A stretch of 64,000 nucleotides of DNA from Pascua guehoae (lineage: Eukaryota; Basidiomycota; Tremellomycetes; Trichosporonales; Trichosporonaceae). The notes beneath the pieces are model-generated. The model saw only the letters and a program-made list of their open reading frames with translations, searched no databases and was not told the DNA's origin. Each line of letters starts with the position of its first letter. Within the stretch, counting starts at the first letter, position 1. The translations under genes were made by a program, and so were the position numbers. This document shows, piece by piece, positions 12,782-26,047 of the stretch. The stretch covers positions 3,781,548 to 3,845,547 of the forward strand of contig BCJX01000001.1 in assembly GCA_001600415.1 (NCBI GenBank), read 5' to 3'.

Positions 12782-15716
12782 TCACCATGTCTTCCTCAGT
12801 CTCGCACTCGTCGTTGCACCTCGAAATGAGGTGACGAGCTGCGCCTCCACGACGTGTGCTGCGCCATACCGCAGCAAGTCGCAGAGGCTTGTAATTCTGA
12901 GGGCACATGCCATGGGGAACAGAGGGTCGGGACCAGCAGACGGCGGGACGTAGACTCACCTGTACGCCGACTCGATACACTTGTAGATGTCCCGGTACTC
13001 GACCACTAGACACGACTGGCTGTCGCGCGAGACGAGCATGATCTTTTCGCGCGACCGTGCACCCGCGTCGAGCTGCGTGTCAGTACGTGCATCGCGCGTG
13101 TACGCAGCTGCGCAGCGCTCACCTTGTTCAGCGTTGTGAGCACGTGCGACATGTCCAGAATGGGCTTGCCGTCCGGGCCGACCTGGTGGAAGACGTAGTC
13201 GCGGAAGAGCTTGAGCACGTAGCGATCGCCAGACTCTGACCACTGAGGGTCTAAGTCGAACCTGGAATGTCAGCTGGCCATCCTGTACCGTGCTCATTGC
13301 AATGTTGACGTACTCTGGGCGCTCGTTGATAAAGCCGAGCTTTGTGAGAAGACGCACGATGCGTCCGTTCTCAACCTCGGCACCAAGCTCGTTCTCCAGA
13401 ACGTCATTGTACGTCTGCATCGCATCAAGCTCGTTGAGGATGCGCGGGCCCGCGAGGCGGAGCACCTCATCAATGCTCTTGAGCGCTGTCGGCTTGCCAA
13501 GGAGGTAGCCAACGAGGTTCTTGAGGTCTGGGCTGTATGCGCGTCCAACGTACTCGAGACCCTGGTTGAACTGGGTTCCGGGCAGGAAGTCTGAGCACAG
13601 CGATAAGATAAGCTGGCCAAAGTTGAACAGGTCCTCCTGTTGATACAGCGCCATGGGGGTCGCCTGGTCGAACGCGAGCACGTCCAGGATGCCCACGCCG
13701 TTGATGCGCACGCGGTTCTTGCCCGTGATAAGGATCTTGGTCGCGTCAAGTGACCGTACGGCAAGGCCTGCCGTGTGAATCGCCTTGAGCGCGTTCGCAA
13801 TCTGGATCACGTAGCTCCAGATTACACGCTCGGGGATTGGCACCCCAGCTTGCCGGCGCCGGTTGACCGCCTCAGGGCTCAGCCATTCGTCCGCTACTGT
13901 TGTCGAGTCTGGGTGGAAGTCATACACCATGACGAGCGCTGCGGTCAGCTGAGCATTCTACCATTGTCAACCCTCACAATTATCGTTGAACGCCTTGGTG
14001 GTGAACGCCTCACGCAGCCCGACAATGTTGGCATGTCGCATCTGCCGCCAGGTCTCGACAGCCGAGAATGCCGCCTCGTTGGAGAGCTTGAAGCCTGCTG
14101 TCAGCTCAGAGAGTTCAAGAAACGTTAGCTCACCCTCAATGCGACGCAGGCAGTAGACGTTGCCGTCGACGGTGCTGTTGGCTCGGTACACGGGCCCCGG
14201 GTGGTGGTAGACGCGCGAGACGGAGCTGACGGGGTTGCCGAGGGGCACGAGCGAGTGGTACACGTGCACCTCTGCTGGGAGCCCGTTCGAGACACCTGGG
14301 TTGGCGTACGTCGCCTCCTGACGAGCGTGGATCATGCGGCGCAGGTCGTCCGGGATGAAGAACGAGTGCATTGGCTGCCGGCCAGCCACATGGGGTAACG
14401 GCGACGTGTACAGGTGGTGGTCCGGCTGAGCATAGTGAGCACAGTGCAATGGGAGCTCTGTTATCGCCACACGGCAACTCACCACTCGCCGCTGTGCCGC
14501 AGCACCTGCAGGAATGAACATGGTCTCCATCCCTGGCGCCGAGTCAAAGCTGATACCCTCGTCAAAGGTCATGGGCGTGGGAGGCACAAGCCCATCACCG
14601 AGCGCCGCGTGAACTGGGGGAGTGAATGGAGTCGCGTTGGACCATTCAGCCGGCGGGGGCCGCGCGGTCCTTGCCATTAGCAGTTGTCCACGACATGCAT
14701 CAGGCGACTCACCGAGGCGACGTCTCACCCTGCGCCTTTGGGACGAACACGGGCGCGGAGAGGTGCTCAACGCCGACCGTCTTGCGCGACTCCTTGGTCT
14801 CGGGCGTGGGATAGGCTGCGGCAGCAGGGCTGGTAGGAGTAAGCATCGCCAAAGGCAGGAGGAGGTGCATTCGAGAGCGTTGTGTGCTGTAATGGCCCTC
14901 AACTCACTTTAACGTTGTCTTTGGCGTGGAGGGCGCGCTCTGTTGGGCGGCAGGCTGGGGGGCAGCAGACGGTAAGGTCGTGGGATCCGTCCCCGGCTTG
15001 TAAGTCAGCCATTGTATAGTCTCCGGCTTCCGGTTGCGGTGCCGGACAGCACTGTGGCCTTGGTGCAGGGCCGGTTGGCAACGCAACGTGCGTAACCGCG
15101 GGGTGTGGCCTGCGCATGATTCTGGGTACTCACCGGTGGATGGAAGTATGCGCACTGGATGGGGTCAATGTCGGTCGCGCGCTCACGCATTGTCCTGTCC
15201 GAGGAGCAAGAGACTCACGCCTTGGTCCTGGAAGCGACACGAGCCGTAGATTAGCACGTTGCGGCAGAGCCGCTGTGTCGCATCTGGCATGAGCAAGACG
15301 GTTCCGGATGAGGCATCGGAGGCGGGGGGTTGAGCAGAGGGTACCAGTGGGGGGGAGAGGAGCACACGGGTAGCACGGGCGAGTAATGGCACGCGTTGTT
15401 GGAGCGTGGACGCGTTCAGGTGGCGTCGGGATGGGTGGGGGTGTCATCTACGCGTCACGAGGTCGGAGCGCCGGGGCCGCGGCGCGGTACATCCCCGGCG
15501 CGTGTACAGAGCCGTGGATGCACTCCGGCGCTCCCATCGCGCGCCCCGGGGACCATCCACCGCACACGATAATAGGCATGACCCCCACTGCGCACCCCTG
15601 CATCGGTGTCGAGGTCGGCACTCACCCTTCTTCTTGTCAGGCTGCGGCTCTGTGGACTTTGGGGTGTCTGGTGGGCGGACGATTTGGATCGCCGCGGAGC
15701 GGGCGGGGGCCGCCAT
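12782..15716 (-). CDS. PAN3: PAN3, pseudokinase subunit of the PAN2-PAN3 poly(A) nuclease
   Basis: PAN3 recruits and activates the PAN2 deadenylase on poly(A) tails in the cytoplasm. About twelve exons join to roughly 650-670 residues. Exon 1 is 15716-15626. The N-terminal CCCH zinc finger ([17 protein letters not shown] then CAYFHPP) is split so that its last part sits in a 21-base exon, 15154-15134. After a Pro-rich linker (SAPVFVPK) comes the pseudokinase: [61 protein letters not shown] and DFG catalytic motifs are absent, as in the family. The C-terminal coiled coil and knob follow ([63 protein letters not shown]). The final exon, ending with TGA at 12782, is the weakest part of the model. 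Confidence 0.93.
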
Positions 15717-16368
15717 AGCGGCGTCGGCTGTGAGCGGTCGGGGAACAGGGCGGCCAGTAAGGACAGAATCGAGGTGAGAACAAGATGGTATGGATAGATG
15801 AATACACGATGAGACGAGATGGATGGACAAGACGATGGTACGAGATGGGGTTATTGAGCTATTGAGGGGGTGGAGGAGGATGACTGACGGCAGGGTTGGT
15901 CTGTGGTGGTGGTCAATCTAACTCGGCCATGCCACCCCCGCATCCGCAACAAACCCCTTCCGCAAGAGGCACTTCCACCCACCCGCCCGCAACCGTCATC
16001 GGTCAACAAGTACGCAGCTCGCGCAGCAGCGCCGGAAGCAGAGTAAACACAGGTACCCCAATGTATGAAGACGACCGCAAGCATGCATGGCAAGGGCTCG
16101 TTCGATGCATTCAAGATGACCCCTATCTGGCACGTCGCGCCGGGGCCTCGATCGCAGTCTCAATCATTGGCGGTCAAGGCGGTGCCTTGTTGTCACCGTG
16201 CATGACATGGCCAGATCCAAAGGCCCAAGGGTTCACAAGTATGCATAGTATCAAGCAAGCATTGTAGGTTCAACATGTGGGTATGGTCGTGCAAGGTATC
16301 GTTATCGTCGACCTTCTAGCATGTGACGCCAGCGTCAGATGCAGTCTCCGCCTCGGGCGCCTCTACGA
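15717..16368. other. Intergenic region upstream of PAN3 and downstream of deoxyhypusine synthase
   Basis: It should contain the PAN3 promoter (right after 15716) and the 3' region of the deoxyhypusine synthase gene. A stretch of GATGGATGAGA-like repeats at about 15775-15870 lies upstream of PAN3. I see no gene. Confidence 0.4.
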
Positions 16369-17687
<1,319 letters not shown>

Positions 17688-17953
17688 TGTGGATAGATGA
17701 GCAATGCGAACAAGTAGACGTCGTCTTGCGCCGTCTTGGCCCCCCCCCCCCCCCCTCTTGACCTTTTCCTTAGAAAAACAGAAATCTCGGGTGGAGGTGA
17801 GGGAGTCTATTACGTAAGTGCAGTAGATCCCAGCCTGGATCACTGCCTGCCGAGTGGGATGACGGAGCTCGACAACAACAATTCACTCACTCGCCTCACT
17901 CTGCATCATCTCTCTCTCTTCTCTCTCTCTCGACTCATCAACAACACACATCA
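17688..17953. promoter_or_regulatory. Short bidirectional promoter region with a poly-C run
   Basis: Only 266 bases separate the start codons of deoxyhypusine synthase and MAD1, so the two genes share a divergent promoter. It contains a run of about 16 C at 17740-17755. A CTCTCTCTTCTCTCTCTCTC pyrimidine stretch lies just upstream of the MAD1 ATG. Confidence 0.5.
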
Positions 17954-20603
17954 TGGATAGGACGCCCGGCTCGTCTCGAATTCCGGCATTGCGCTCGGCG
18001 GCGCTGCGCGGTCCTTCCTCTGGAATGCGCACGCCCCTGGTGTCATCCACATTAGGCAAGCGCGGCGCGGCGGACGCAGGATTCGGAGATGGTGAGAGGC
18101 AAAACGAAGGTCCTGGCGATAGACACTGACCATAGACTCGACATCGGCACGCCGGGTCCTCGCCTCGTCACAATCACGCGTCTCTACGCTGGAGCGCCAA
18201 GTGCGCGAGCTCGAGCGCGAGCGTTACGAGCGGGACGAACAGATTGCGCAGCAGCAAGCGGAGATTGACAGGCTCGCGGGCGAGCGGCGGATCCTACACG
18301 AGGGAGAGAGGGCAGAGAAGGCGCGATATGACGAGGCTGAGCGCAAATGGCGTGAGGAAAAGGTTAGTGGCCGGCGTGGGATTCACAGTGCATGAGGGAA
18401 GAGCTTGGGGTACGACCCATGCTAACAAGCAGTCAATGTACTCGTCGACCATTAACTCGCTGCGAACCGATTCAAGACGCAAGAAGGACGACCTCGAAGC
18501 GCTCAAGTCACAGTACGACCTGACTGCCGCGAACGTTGTGCGCATCAAGCGCGAGTGGAAGGAGGAGAAGGGCCTTCTCGAAAACCGGATCGCCGAGCTG
18601 GGTAGCGAGCGCGACACACTGAAATCGTGGCAGAGCCGGGCGCAGGCGCTGTCTATCCAGATCGAGGACATGAAGCGCAGGGAGGAGAACAACCGGGAGC
18701 GGGCAGTGACGGAAGAGGAGAAGAAGGGTGATGAGGTCGTTCGGCGTGAACTGCAACGTACGTATACTTGCACCACTGCATGATGGTGCGAACGGAGCAA
18801 GGTTGCTCACAGCACAGACCAAGCGCAGAACCTGGTATCGCTGCAGCGGAGTAACGATGCCCTCAAGGCGGAGCTGTCCGAGCTCCGGCGGTGGAAGATC
18901 GACTCGGAGAAGAAGGAGGCGAAGGCCAAGCAGGTCGAACGCACGCTCCGCGACGAGGTGCAGTCTTTGCACGAGCAGCTGGGACGCGCGCGCCACGAAG
19001 TCGAGTGCGTCTGCTACACTCTGGATGTGGAATAACACTAACCACCCAGCTCGTTGACACTGTCCTTCCCATCTGAACCGACCGAGGATGCCGCGACACT
19101 CCAGTCTCGCTTGACGACGCTGAGCGCACTGCACTCTGAAGTAACTGGCAAACTCGCAGAGCAGCGCAAGGAGACGGACCAGCTCCGTTCGCGTCTGCTG
19201 TCGTCCACATCCGAATCGCAAGGCGCGCTACGTGTCCTGACCAAGGAGAAGACTGAGCTTGTGCGCGAGCTCCGTTGGGCCAAAGAAGGACGTCGTAATG
19301 CCGAGGCGCGCGAGGAGCTGGTGCGTAAAGAGCTTGAAGCACGCTCGGCACGCACAGAGGGTGCTGGTGGCACGGCCGATGTCAAGCACCTTGAGAAACT
19401 CCTCGACGAGTACAAGTCGCAGCTGGACGGCCTGGCGCGCGACTCGCGCGATGCAGAGGAGCAGATCGCGCACGGCGCCGGTCTCGTCAAACTCGCAGAG
19501 TTTGAGGCAGCCAAGGCGCGAGTGGCTGAACTGGAGAAGGGTGAGTTGGTTGTGCTCGTGTTTCCCATTACCTTCATCCGTGGCCACTGGCGTTGCTTGT
19601 GGGGGACTCTAGGAAAGGGCGCACGTTTCCCTCGCGAATGCCGCCCCCAACGTCTTTGTGATGACGTTTTGACAACGCCAACGCATTGACCTCGCGTTGA
19701 ACGAGAGCTCACAGCGAGAGCTCGTCTCTCGCTCTGCGACTTCTGTCGTGATCAAGAAGTCCAACGTCTCTCGGTACCCCGCCATGCTACTCCGCTAACC
19801 TCAGACATCGCCTCCCTCAATGCCACAATCGCCGAGTTGACAGATGCCAACACGCGCCTCGATGCCGAGGTGTCAGAACTCATGCGCCGCGTCGCATCCG
19901 GCGAATTCAACCCGGAGCGCGAGCGGTGCCTCGAACTGCGCAACAACCCCGCATCCAAGATTCAGCACATTCGCAAGGCCGAGCTCGAGGCGCTCCAGAA
20001 CGAGAACGCAGAGCTTCTGGCCCGCCTCGCGACCGTCGACCGCGGTGGCGAGGACAAGCAGGGTCTCGTCCCGCGCCAGAGCTACGACCGTCTCGAGAAG
20101 GAGTTCCGCACGGCAAAGGAGCAGCATGAGCTGCGCCTCAAGCGCTTGAAGGATGTGAGTGTGCCAATTCCAGCTTGCAGCGTCCTCAGATGCCCTTGCT
20201 CCCTTCATCAAGCTCATGCTGCAGATCTTTGGCGCAAAGTCTCGCGAGTTCCTCGAGGCCGTCTACTCGCTCCTCGGGTGGCGGTTCAAGTTTGACGAAA
20301 ACGGCCTCGACGTCCGCCTCACGTCCATGTACGCGCCCAAGGGGCGCATGGGCCTCACGCTCAAGTTTGCCTCGCACGAGGGCCACTTTGGCACCATGCA
20401 AATGTCGGGTGCGCTGTCGCGCGGCCTCGCCGAGGCGCACCAGTTTTGGGTCTTGGAGCGGCAGAGTATCCCTGGCTTCCTTGCGCAGGTCACGACGGAG
20501 ATGTTTGAGAAGACGACGGTGAGTGCTGGGTGGATTTGAGTTGGGTATACAAGCTGACTTTCAGATTGGGCGTGCGGCCGGATATGTTGGACTGGGGGCA
20601 TAG
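17954..20603 (+). CDS. MAD1: MAD1, spindle assembly checkpoint protein
   Basis: MAD1 is a long coiled-coil protein that carries MAD2 to unattached kinetochores. Eight exons (17954-18092, 18136-18362, 18433-18757, 18818-19004, 19050-19540, 19805-20154, 20225-20518, 20565-20603) join in phase to 683 residues. After a Ser/Arg-rich head, residues about 55-570 are heptad-rich coiled coil. The likely MAD2-interaction motif is RCLELRNNP at about 497-505, followed by more coiled coil. An RLK-type Bub1-binding motif (LRLKRLKD) sits at about 566-573. The conserved C-terminal RWD-like domain follows (IFGAKSREFLEAVYSLLGWR, then LTSMYAPKGRMGLTLKF). The 264-base intron at 19541-19804 also contains a readable stretch, so a small alternative exon is possible there. 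It is convergent with the cyclophilin gene. Confidence 0.93.
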
Positions 20604-20786
20604 AAGCAAGAATGAGCAACGAGGTAGACAACAGACTGGAAGCTCATGGCGGGGTGCAGTTGCACGCAGAGGTGCTCATGAAGGGTGTAGGATGCAAGAG
20701 GCTCATGCAGTATAAGCTTGCCGGCAGACGACAGACCGAGAACGAGGAGAAGCACCAGGTAGTGACTATACTTGCATGAATTGCTT

Positions 20787-22663
20787 CTACATTTCCCCGC
20801 ACTCGGATATCCTAACAGTCATCTTGGGCCTGGGTGTCAGTTACGTCTCGTTGAGGGAATCGACGAGCGTGCTAGATTCTGGCGTGAATGCCCTCCCTAC
20901 GTCCCACGTCGACCCCGATCGGACAGCTTCTTAAACAGTACCACTCGTCGAGCTACGCATCCGCGCGCTGTCGCTGGACAAGGCTCTGTGTAACCTTCGC
21001 CACAAGATGTCTACTCGTCGCAACTTCGACATTGTGTGATCCACGACGAGAAGCATATAAACGGGCAGGCTCCAGCTACACTGCCGTCCATAAGCAGAGC
21101 CTGGTGAGAGCTCGTGACGTATAGCTGAGCACTGCAACTTCCACAGCGGGACAGTGGCCAGCCGCGGCGTGTCCGCGCCAGCAGCAACTGCTTTGACAAG
21201 GCAGCCGCCCAACAAAGAAAGGACAGCGAGCGAGCGATGCAGTCATTGCCGCACACGACCAGCAAACCACCCGTACAGCCTGAGGAGACTCACTTGTTGT
21301 TCGCACCAGTGGGAACATTCTCAACCTTGCGCACCGTGAGCAGCCCGTCAATGACACGGCCAAACACACAGTGCTTGCCGTCCAGGAAGCCCGCGGGAGC
21401 AGTGGTGATGAAGAACTGGCATCCGTTGGTGTTAGGGCCAGAGTTTGCCTGTGTGTGAGTGATCACCTTGCGAACAGGAGCCGGGCTGGGGCGTGCTGTC
21501 TGCCTTCTGGATGGTCTACAGCACGCCAGCTCACTCACCATTGACAACAGTCCTGGTCCAGTGTGCTTGATGTTGAAGTTCTCGTCATCAAACTGGGCGC
21601 CATAGATCGAGAATGAGCCCGTGCCGTCGTGTCGCAGGAAGTCGCCGCCCTGGATCATGAACTGTGGGATGCTACATGTGAGTGGGGGTGGGGGGCGAAG
21701 CTCCAGGACAGGGGTCGACCTACACTCTGTACACGTTAGCACTAAGTACACACACGGCCTCACCGATGGAAAGTTGCGTTCTTGTACCCCTGTGGCGTAC
21801 TGTTGATCCTGCGTTGGTCAGACCGGTTGTTTGTCCATTACCCACCGATGTTCGCCAGTACACAGCTGGCGGAAATTCTCAGCCGTCTTGGGGGTGATGT
21901 CGCTGAAGAGTTCTGAGATTAGCTTCGCGGTCATTGCGTGATCCATGTCGCACGCAGCGAGGCACGCGAGGATTCTAGGAGGGACACGAGAAGCGCGCGA
22001 GACATGAAGGCATGGACTAGGAGGGAACAGGGACAGAAAGAAAGTGGGGCAACAAGGAAAGGTGGGGAATCAACGATGGAGCATCAAAGGAAATTGGGGC
22101 AACGAAGGGCATTGGGGGAGCAGGGGAACAAGTGACAGCGAAGCACAAGGAGATCGTGAAGGAGCGTGGGGTAGGGAAGGAGGACAGGGCAGCGAAGGAA
22201 CGTGGGGCAACAACAAGGAGCAAGAGACAGCAATGAGAACGGAGCGACAGCAGCGTAAAAGTAGGGGAAACAATGTGCAGCAATGTGAAACGAGGGACAA
22301 GAATGAAAAAGGATGGGTCGATGGAGAGGGACGGCGTGAAGAAGGACAGACGACAATGAGGCAAACGAGACAACACTGTGACGGGAGGGATAGCAATGTG
22401 AAAGAAGGGGAGGAGAGTAGAACAAGGGATGGCACTTTGAAATGAAGAATAGCAATGGAGAAGGACGGATAGGGACAATGTGAGGAAGAAAGGAAGGAGG
22501 ACAAACAATGAGGAAGAAGGGACGCGAAGGACAACAAAGTGACAACACAACACACACAAACACACTTACCCATCTTGATACGTCCCGCGGCATTGTCCCC
22601 GATCATGACATCGAAGAAGACGATCGGGCGAACGTGTCCTGCTGGTGGCTCGGGAATGGACAT
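20787..22663 (-). CDS. Cyclophilin H-type peptidyl-prolyl isomerase
   Basis: Cyclophilins isomerise X-Pro bonds; the H type binds the U4/U6.U5 spliceosomal particle. Six exons (22663-22570, 21912-21846, 21808-21764, 21671-21539, 21449-21294, 20829-20787) join in phase to about 178 residues. The sequence reads [39 protein letters not shown], then [20 protein letters not shown] with the catalytic Arg in FHRIP, then [41 protein letters not shown] and the last exon [14 protein letters not shown]. This tail and the insert near the N-terminus match PPIH rather than CypA. The first intron (657 bases) is purine-rich on the plus strand; the last (464 bases) is also long. Spliceosomal function is inferred from the subtype. 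Confidence 0.92.
21930..22560. repeat. Purine-rich degenerate repeat filling the first cyclophilin intron
   Basis: Over about 630 bases the plus strand is almost entirely A/G with scattered C and T. It is built from words such as GGGGCAACAAGGA, GAAGGACAACAA and GGGACAATGAGG at irregular spacing. On the coding (minus) strand this is an intronic polypyrimidine tract. It looks like an expanded, diverged microsatellite rather than coding DNA, although both strands stay open for 130-200 codons by composition. Confidence 0.7.
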
Positions 22664-23398
22664 GGCGATAACAGAGGTCGAGTAGAGAACGTAGAGAAGG
22701 TAGAGAACGAGTGGATGCGTGTTGTTGCATGCGCGACGAAGATTCCAACCATCATGACATGACGATCGAGCAGAGTGGAGGTATCAAACGGGAGGATTGG
22801 ATAAAGAAAGGGCACGTGCTGACGGAAGCAAATGAATTCAACCGTTCGCTGGCCCGCGGCTCCGCGGGCGCCCGGGGCAGTGGGTGGCGAGAGCGAGCTG
22901 GTGTCAGGACGAGTGGCAAAGTGGCACCTGTGATCCCTGTGAATTTTGGCCAAAGCACGACTGCCCCAAACATTGCCGCGGGTGAGACACGACACGACCA
23001 GATCGGGGTGCCGCACAGAACAATGTGTATGTGCACCTCGATTGCTGTGTCAACAAACGATTGCTGTGTCAACAAAAAGATAGGTAAATTCCTCCTACCC
23101 ACAGCTGTGCAATGCAGTGCTTACCCCTTGCAACAAGTCAGCGTAAACAAAAGGGCGAGCATTGTGCAGCAAACTGACAAAAGATGCAGTGGTTGACCTC
23201 TTCCGTTCACATTGGGGCACAATTGGGAATGTCTGAGATCATGTGGTCGTGAGTTGGGACGGCTGTGATGGCCATCTGGGTGCCGAGGTAAGCATATAAA
23301 CCCCACACCTGGCGATCTAAACAAACCCGCCCAAACCTCTCTCAACTTCATCCAACTTTTCATTCACCACCAACAAAACACTCATCCATACATCCATA
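22664..23398. promoter_or_regulatory. Divergent promoter region with TATA box at 23294-23300
   Basis: It separates the cyclophilin start from the gene at 23399. ATATAAA at 23294-23300 lies about 100 bases before the ATG at 23399 and is followed by a C/A-rich leader (CCCACACC, ACAAACCCGCCC), a good fungal core promoter. A direct repeat of ATTGCTGTGTCAACAAA occurs at about 23041-23075. Confidence 0.55.
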
Positions 23399-26024
23399 AT
23401 GTCCTCACTGCCGCATACTCGGCAAGCATCACCAATCCCTGCCTCTCCAGCGGTTGTTGACGCTGCCATGGCCGAGGTGAACTCGACAGAGTCGTTGTCG
23501 ACGTCCCTCGCCCCAACATCCGCCGTCCCCTCCGCCACAGCTTCTTCTGGGACCGCATCCCCAGCGGCCATCCAACCCACAAGCCCAGCCTCTGCCCTGG
23601 CGCAGCTCGACGACACCCCCGACGGGGCTTCTGAGGGCTCTCCTCACGCCATCCCAGCCGACGGTAGGTTGTTGGCGTTGGTACCATGCTGGAGTTGCCA
23701 CTGACTCTGCTTCCAAAGACTGGGAGATGGACGACCTCAACGACACGACTCAGACCCCCCACGGGTCTGAAGCCCCAGCCGTCCTCAGGGACAGCGTCAC
23801 ACGCTTCAAGGAGGACAACAGCTACACCCTCGGTGACAGCCCATCCCAGGGTCGTCGTGACGTGGACGGCGACGTGCCGATGTGGTCTCCTCCGCCTGGG
23901 TCTCCTAAATACGGCAACTTTACGAGGCGCCGCCCCAAGAGCCGTCCGAGGCAACCCGTGGCAGAGGGCGCACTTTCAGACTCGGAGCCGTCGCCACTTG
24001 AAGTGCCTGAGGGGGCACCAAGCCCCGCGACAAAGGACGTGGAACGCCGGCCCTGGGCAGACTACGTGGTGTCGACGTCCGAGGACAACGCCAAGTTCCC
24101 GTTGTCCAGGCCACCGGCCAAGAAAGACGAGGGCCCGTGGAAGCCAAAGTTCTGGAAGGTTGATGGTGGAACGGGCTCGGCGGACATGGTGGAAGCTCCC
24201 CGACGGACAGTATCGGCTCCTGGCCCCTCAACCTCAATCAACCCATACAGGAACCGCCCCGACCCCCAGGAGCGCCGCGCGCAGAAGAAGCGCAACGAGG
24301 AGACCAAGAGCATCCACGACATGCTGCGCAAGGCGTCGGCAGCATCTGTAGAGGGTGGTCTGGGTGAGCTCCTCGCGGGCCCAGGGCCGTCGAGTCTGGC
24401 CAACGCGCCCAATATTTGGCCTCCTTCCGTCTCGGGAACCTCGGACAGCTTGGTCGACAAGGGTAAAGGAAAAGACGTGGTTTCTGCCCCTGCCCCCGCC
24501 AAGAAGGTGTACCCACCGATGCACCTCCGCAAGTCGCCACCGCCGCCCGGCTCTCCGATTACCGGCAAGAAGCGTTTTTGGTCCGTATCGTCCAACGACG
24601 GGGACCTTGACAATTCGGACACGGACGAGTCCTCGTTCCCTCGTGCTCCCAAGAGGCTGCGCGGAACTGAGTGGAGTGGCCCAGACCTCCCTCACCTGAC
24701 CATGACATCTGCGTCGCCCGTCCCTGCCGCCGCTTCCTCTTCGGCCGCGCCCAAGACCGTCGAGAAGAGTCTTGACGAGGATGCCACCGAGCCGGAGCGC
24801 GAAATCGCTAGCCTCCCTCGTCGCCGAGGCTCGCGTTCGGAGGACAACGGCAAGGGCAAGGAGAAGACGGTCGAGGAGCCCATTTCGAACAGCGACACCG
24901 AGACCGACGAGCCCATGATCGCAAAGGCGCAGTTTGCCCCCACCGAGCCTGTCAACCCCCGTGCGATCGGTCCAACTGTCGCCATCGTTCCAGGGGCCGC
25001 GTCGAGTTCCAACTCCGCAACCGCCCCCATCTCCCTCACACCCCTGGACAAGGGCAAGCGCCGCCTTTCGGACATCAAGGAGGGCCCCGAGGCATCGATG
25101 AAGACCCCAGAGCCATCCACAAGCACACACTCCCACGTCCCCCGTCCAGCCACCCCGGTAAAGCGCCGCCGTGAGCGCTCCACCGCTCCTTCCCCAGCCG
25201 TGTGGACCAAGATCAACCCGGCGCTTATTGGGGAGCCGTCAGACCCACGCGCACCACCAGCAGTTCATACTTCTCCAATTGCTCCTCGTAATGCTGCTCC
25301 AGTTGCCCCTCCAGTTCCTGCCCCAGAGGACCCTGCGATGGCAGTGGAGACCCAGGATGCTGCCCCGGTTCCTGCAGAGGACGACGAGCCTGCTCCTCCC
25401 AAGGCCAAGCGCCAGCGCACTCGCCCCGCGCCCCCCGCCGACGCACCCCCGCCTCGCCGTTCCACACGGACCCGACGCTCCCCCGCCGAGGCTGCCGCTG
25501 CCGCCGCCGCTGCCGTGGCTACTACCACCGAAGCACCACCTGCACCAGCCAAGGCGACCAAGCCCAAGGCACCTTCAAAGTCCAAGGCCGACGCAGCCCC
25601 GAAGCGCAAGGCTGCGGCAAAGCCCATGGCCGAGCCCAAGCCCAAGGCCGAGCCCAAGCCAAAGGCGGCACCGAAGGAGAAGTCGGCACCGAAGGAGAAG
25701 GCGGCACCGAAGGAGAAGGCGGCACCGAAGGAGAAGGCCGCGCCAAAGGAGAAGGCACCCCCGAAGGCAAAGACGCCTTCCAACCCCAAGACCGCGCCCA
25801 AGCCCAAGGCCACAAAGCCAAAGGCCAAGGCGCCCACCAAGGCTTCGGCCACCAAGACCAAGACCGCGGCCGCCACCGAGGCCGCGGCAAAGACCAAGAC
25901 CAAGGCCAAGGCCCCACCAAAGGCCAAGGCTACGCAGCCACCCGCGCCCGCCCAGGCCGAGGCTTCGAGCTCCACCACCGCACCCCCAGCTCGCCGCTCG
26001 GCCCGCCTCGCTGCCCGCGCTTGA
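23399..26024 (+). CDS. Unrecognised 856-residue protein with histone H1-like Lys/Ala/Pro tail
   Basis: I do not recognise the family. Exons 23399-23663 and 23719-26024 join in phase (Asp codon split), giving 856 residues. There is no signal peptide or membrane segment. The first 650 residues are Ser/Pro/Glu-rich with basic patches (RRAQKKRNEETKSIHDMLRK, PVKRRRERS), which would serve as nuclear localisation signals. From about residue 650 the sequence is Ala/Lys/Pro-rich like a linker histone tail. It includes five near-perfect copies of APKEKA (18-base DNA unit, about 25667-25765) and ends ARRSARLAARA. A nuclear, DNA- or chromatin-binding role is an inference from composition only. It starts the accessory block and resembles the gene at 28388 in its KGKR and KRKRS patches, possibly by composition alone. 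Confidence 0.7.
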
Positions 26025-26047
26025 ACATTTGTTTGTAGTTAACTTTT

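Noticed and set aside
21076..21369. Alternative last exon of the cyclophilin ending near 21076
   Set aside because: Simple read-through gives no cyclophilin tail, whereas the exon at 20829-20787 restores [14 protein letters not shown] in the right phase.
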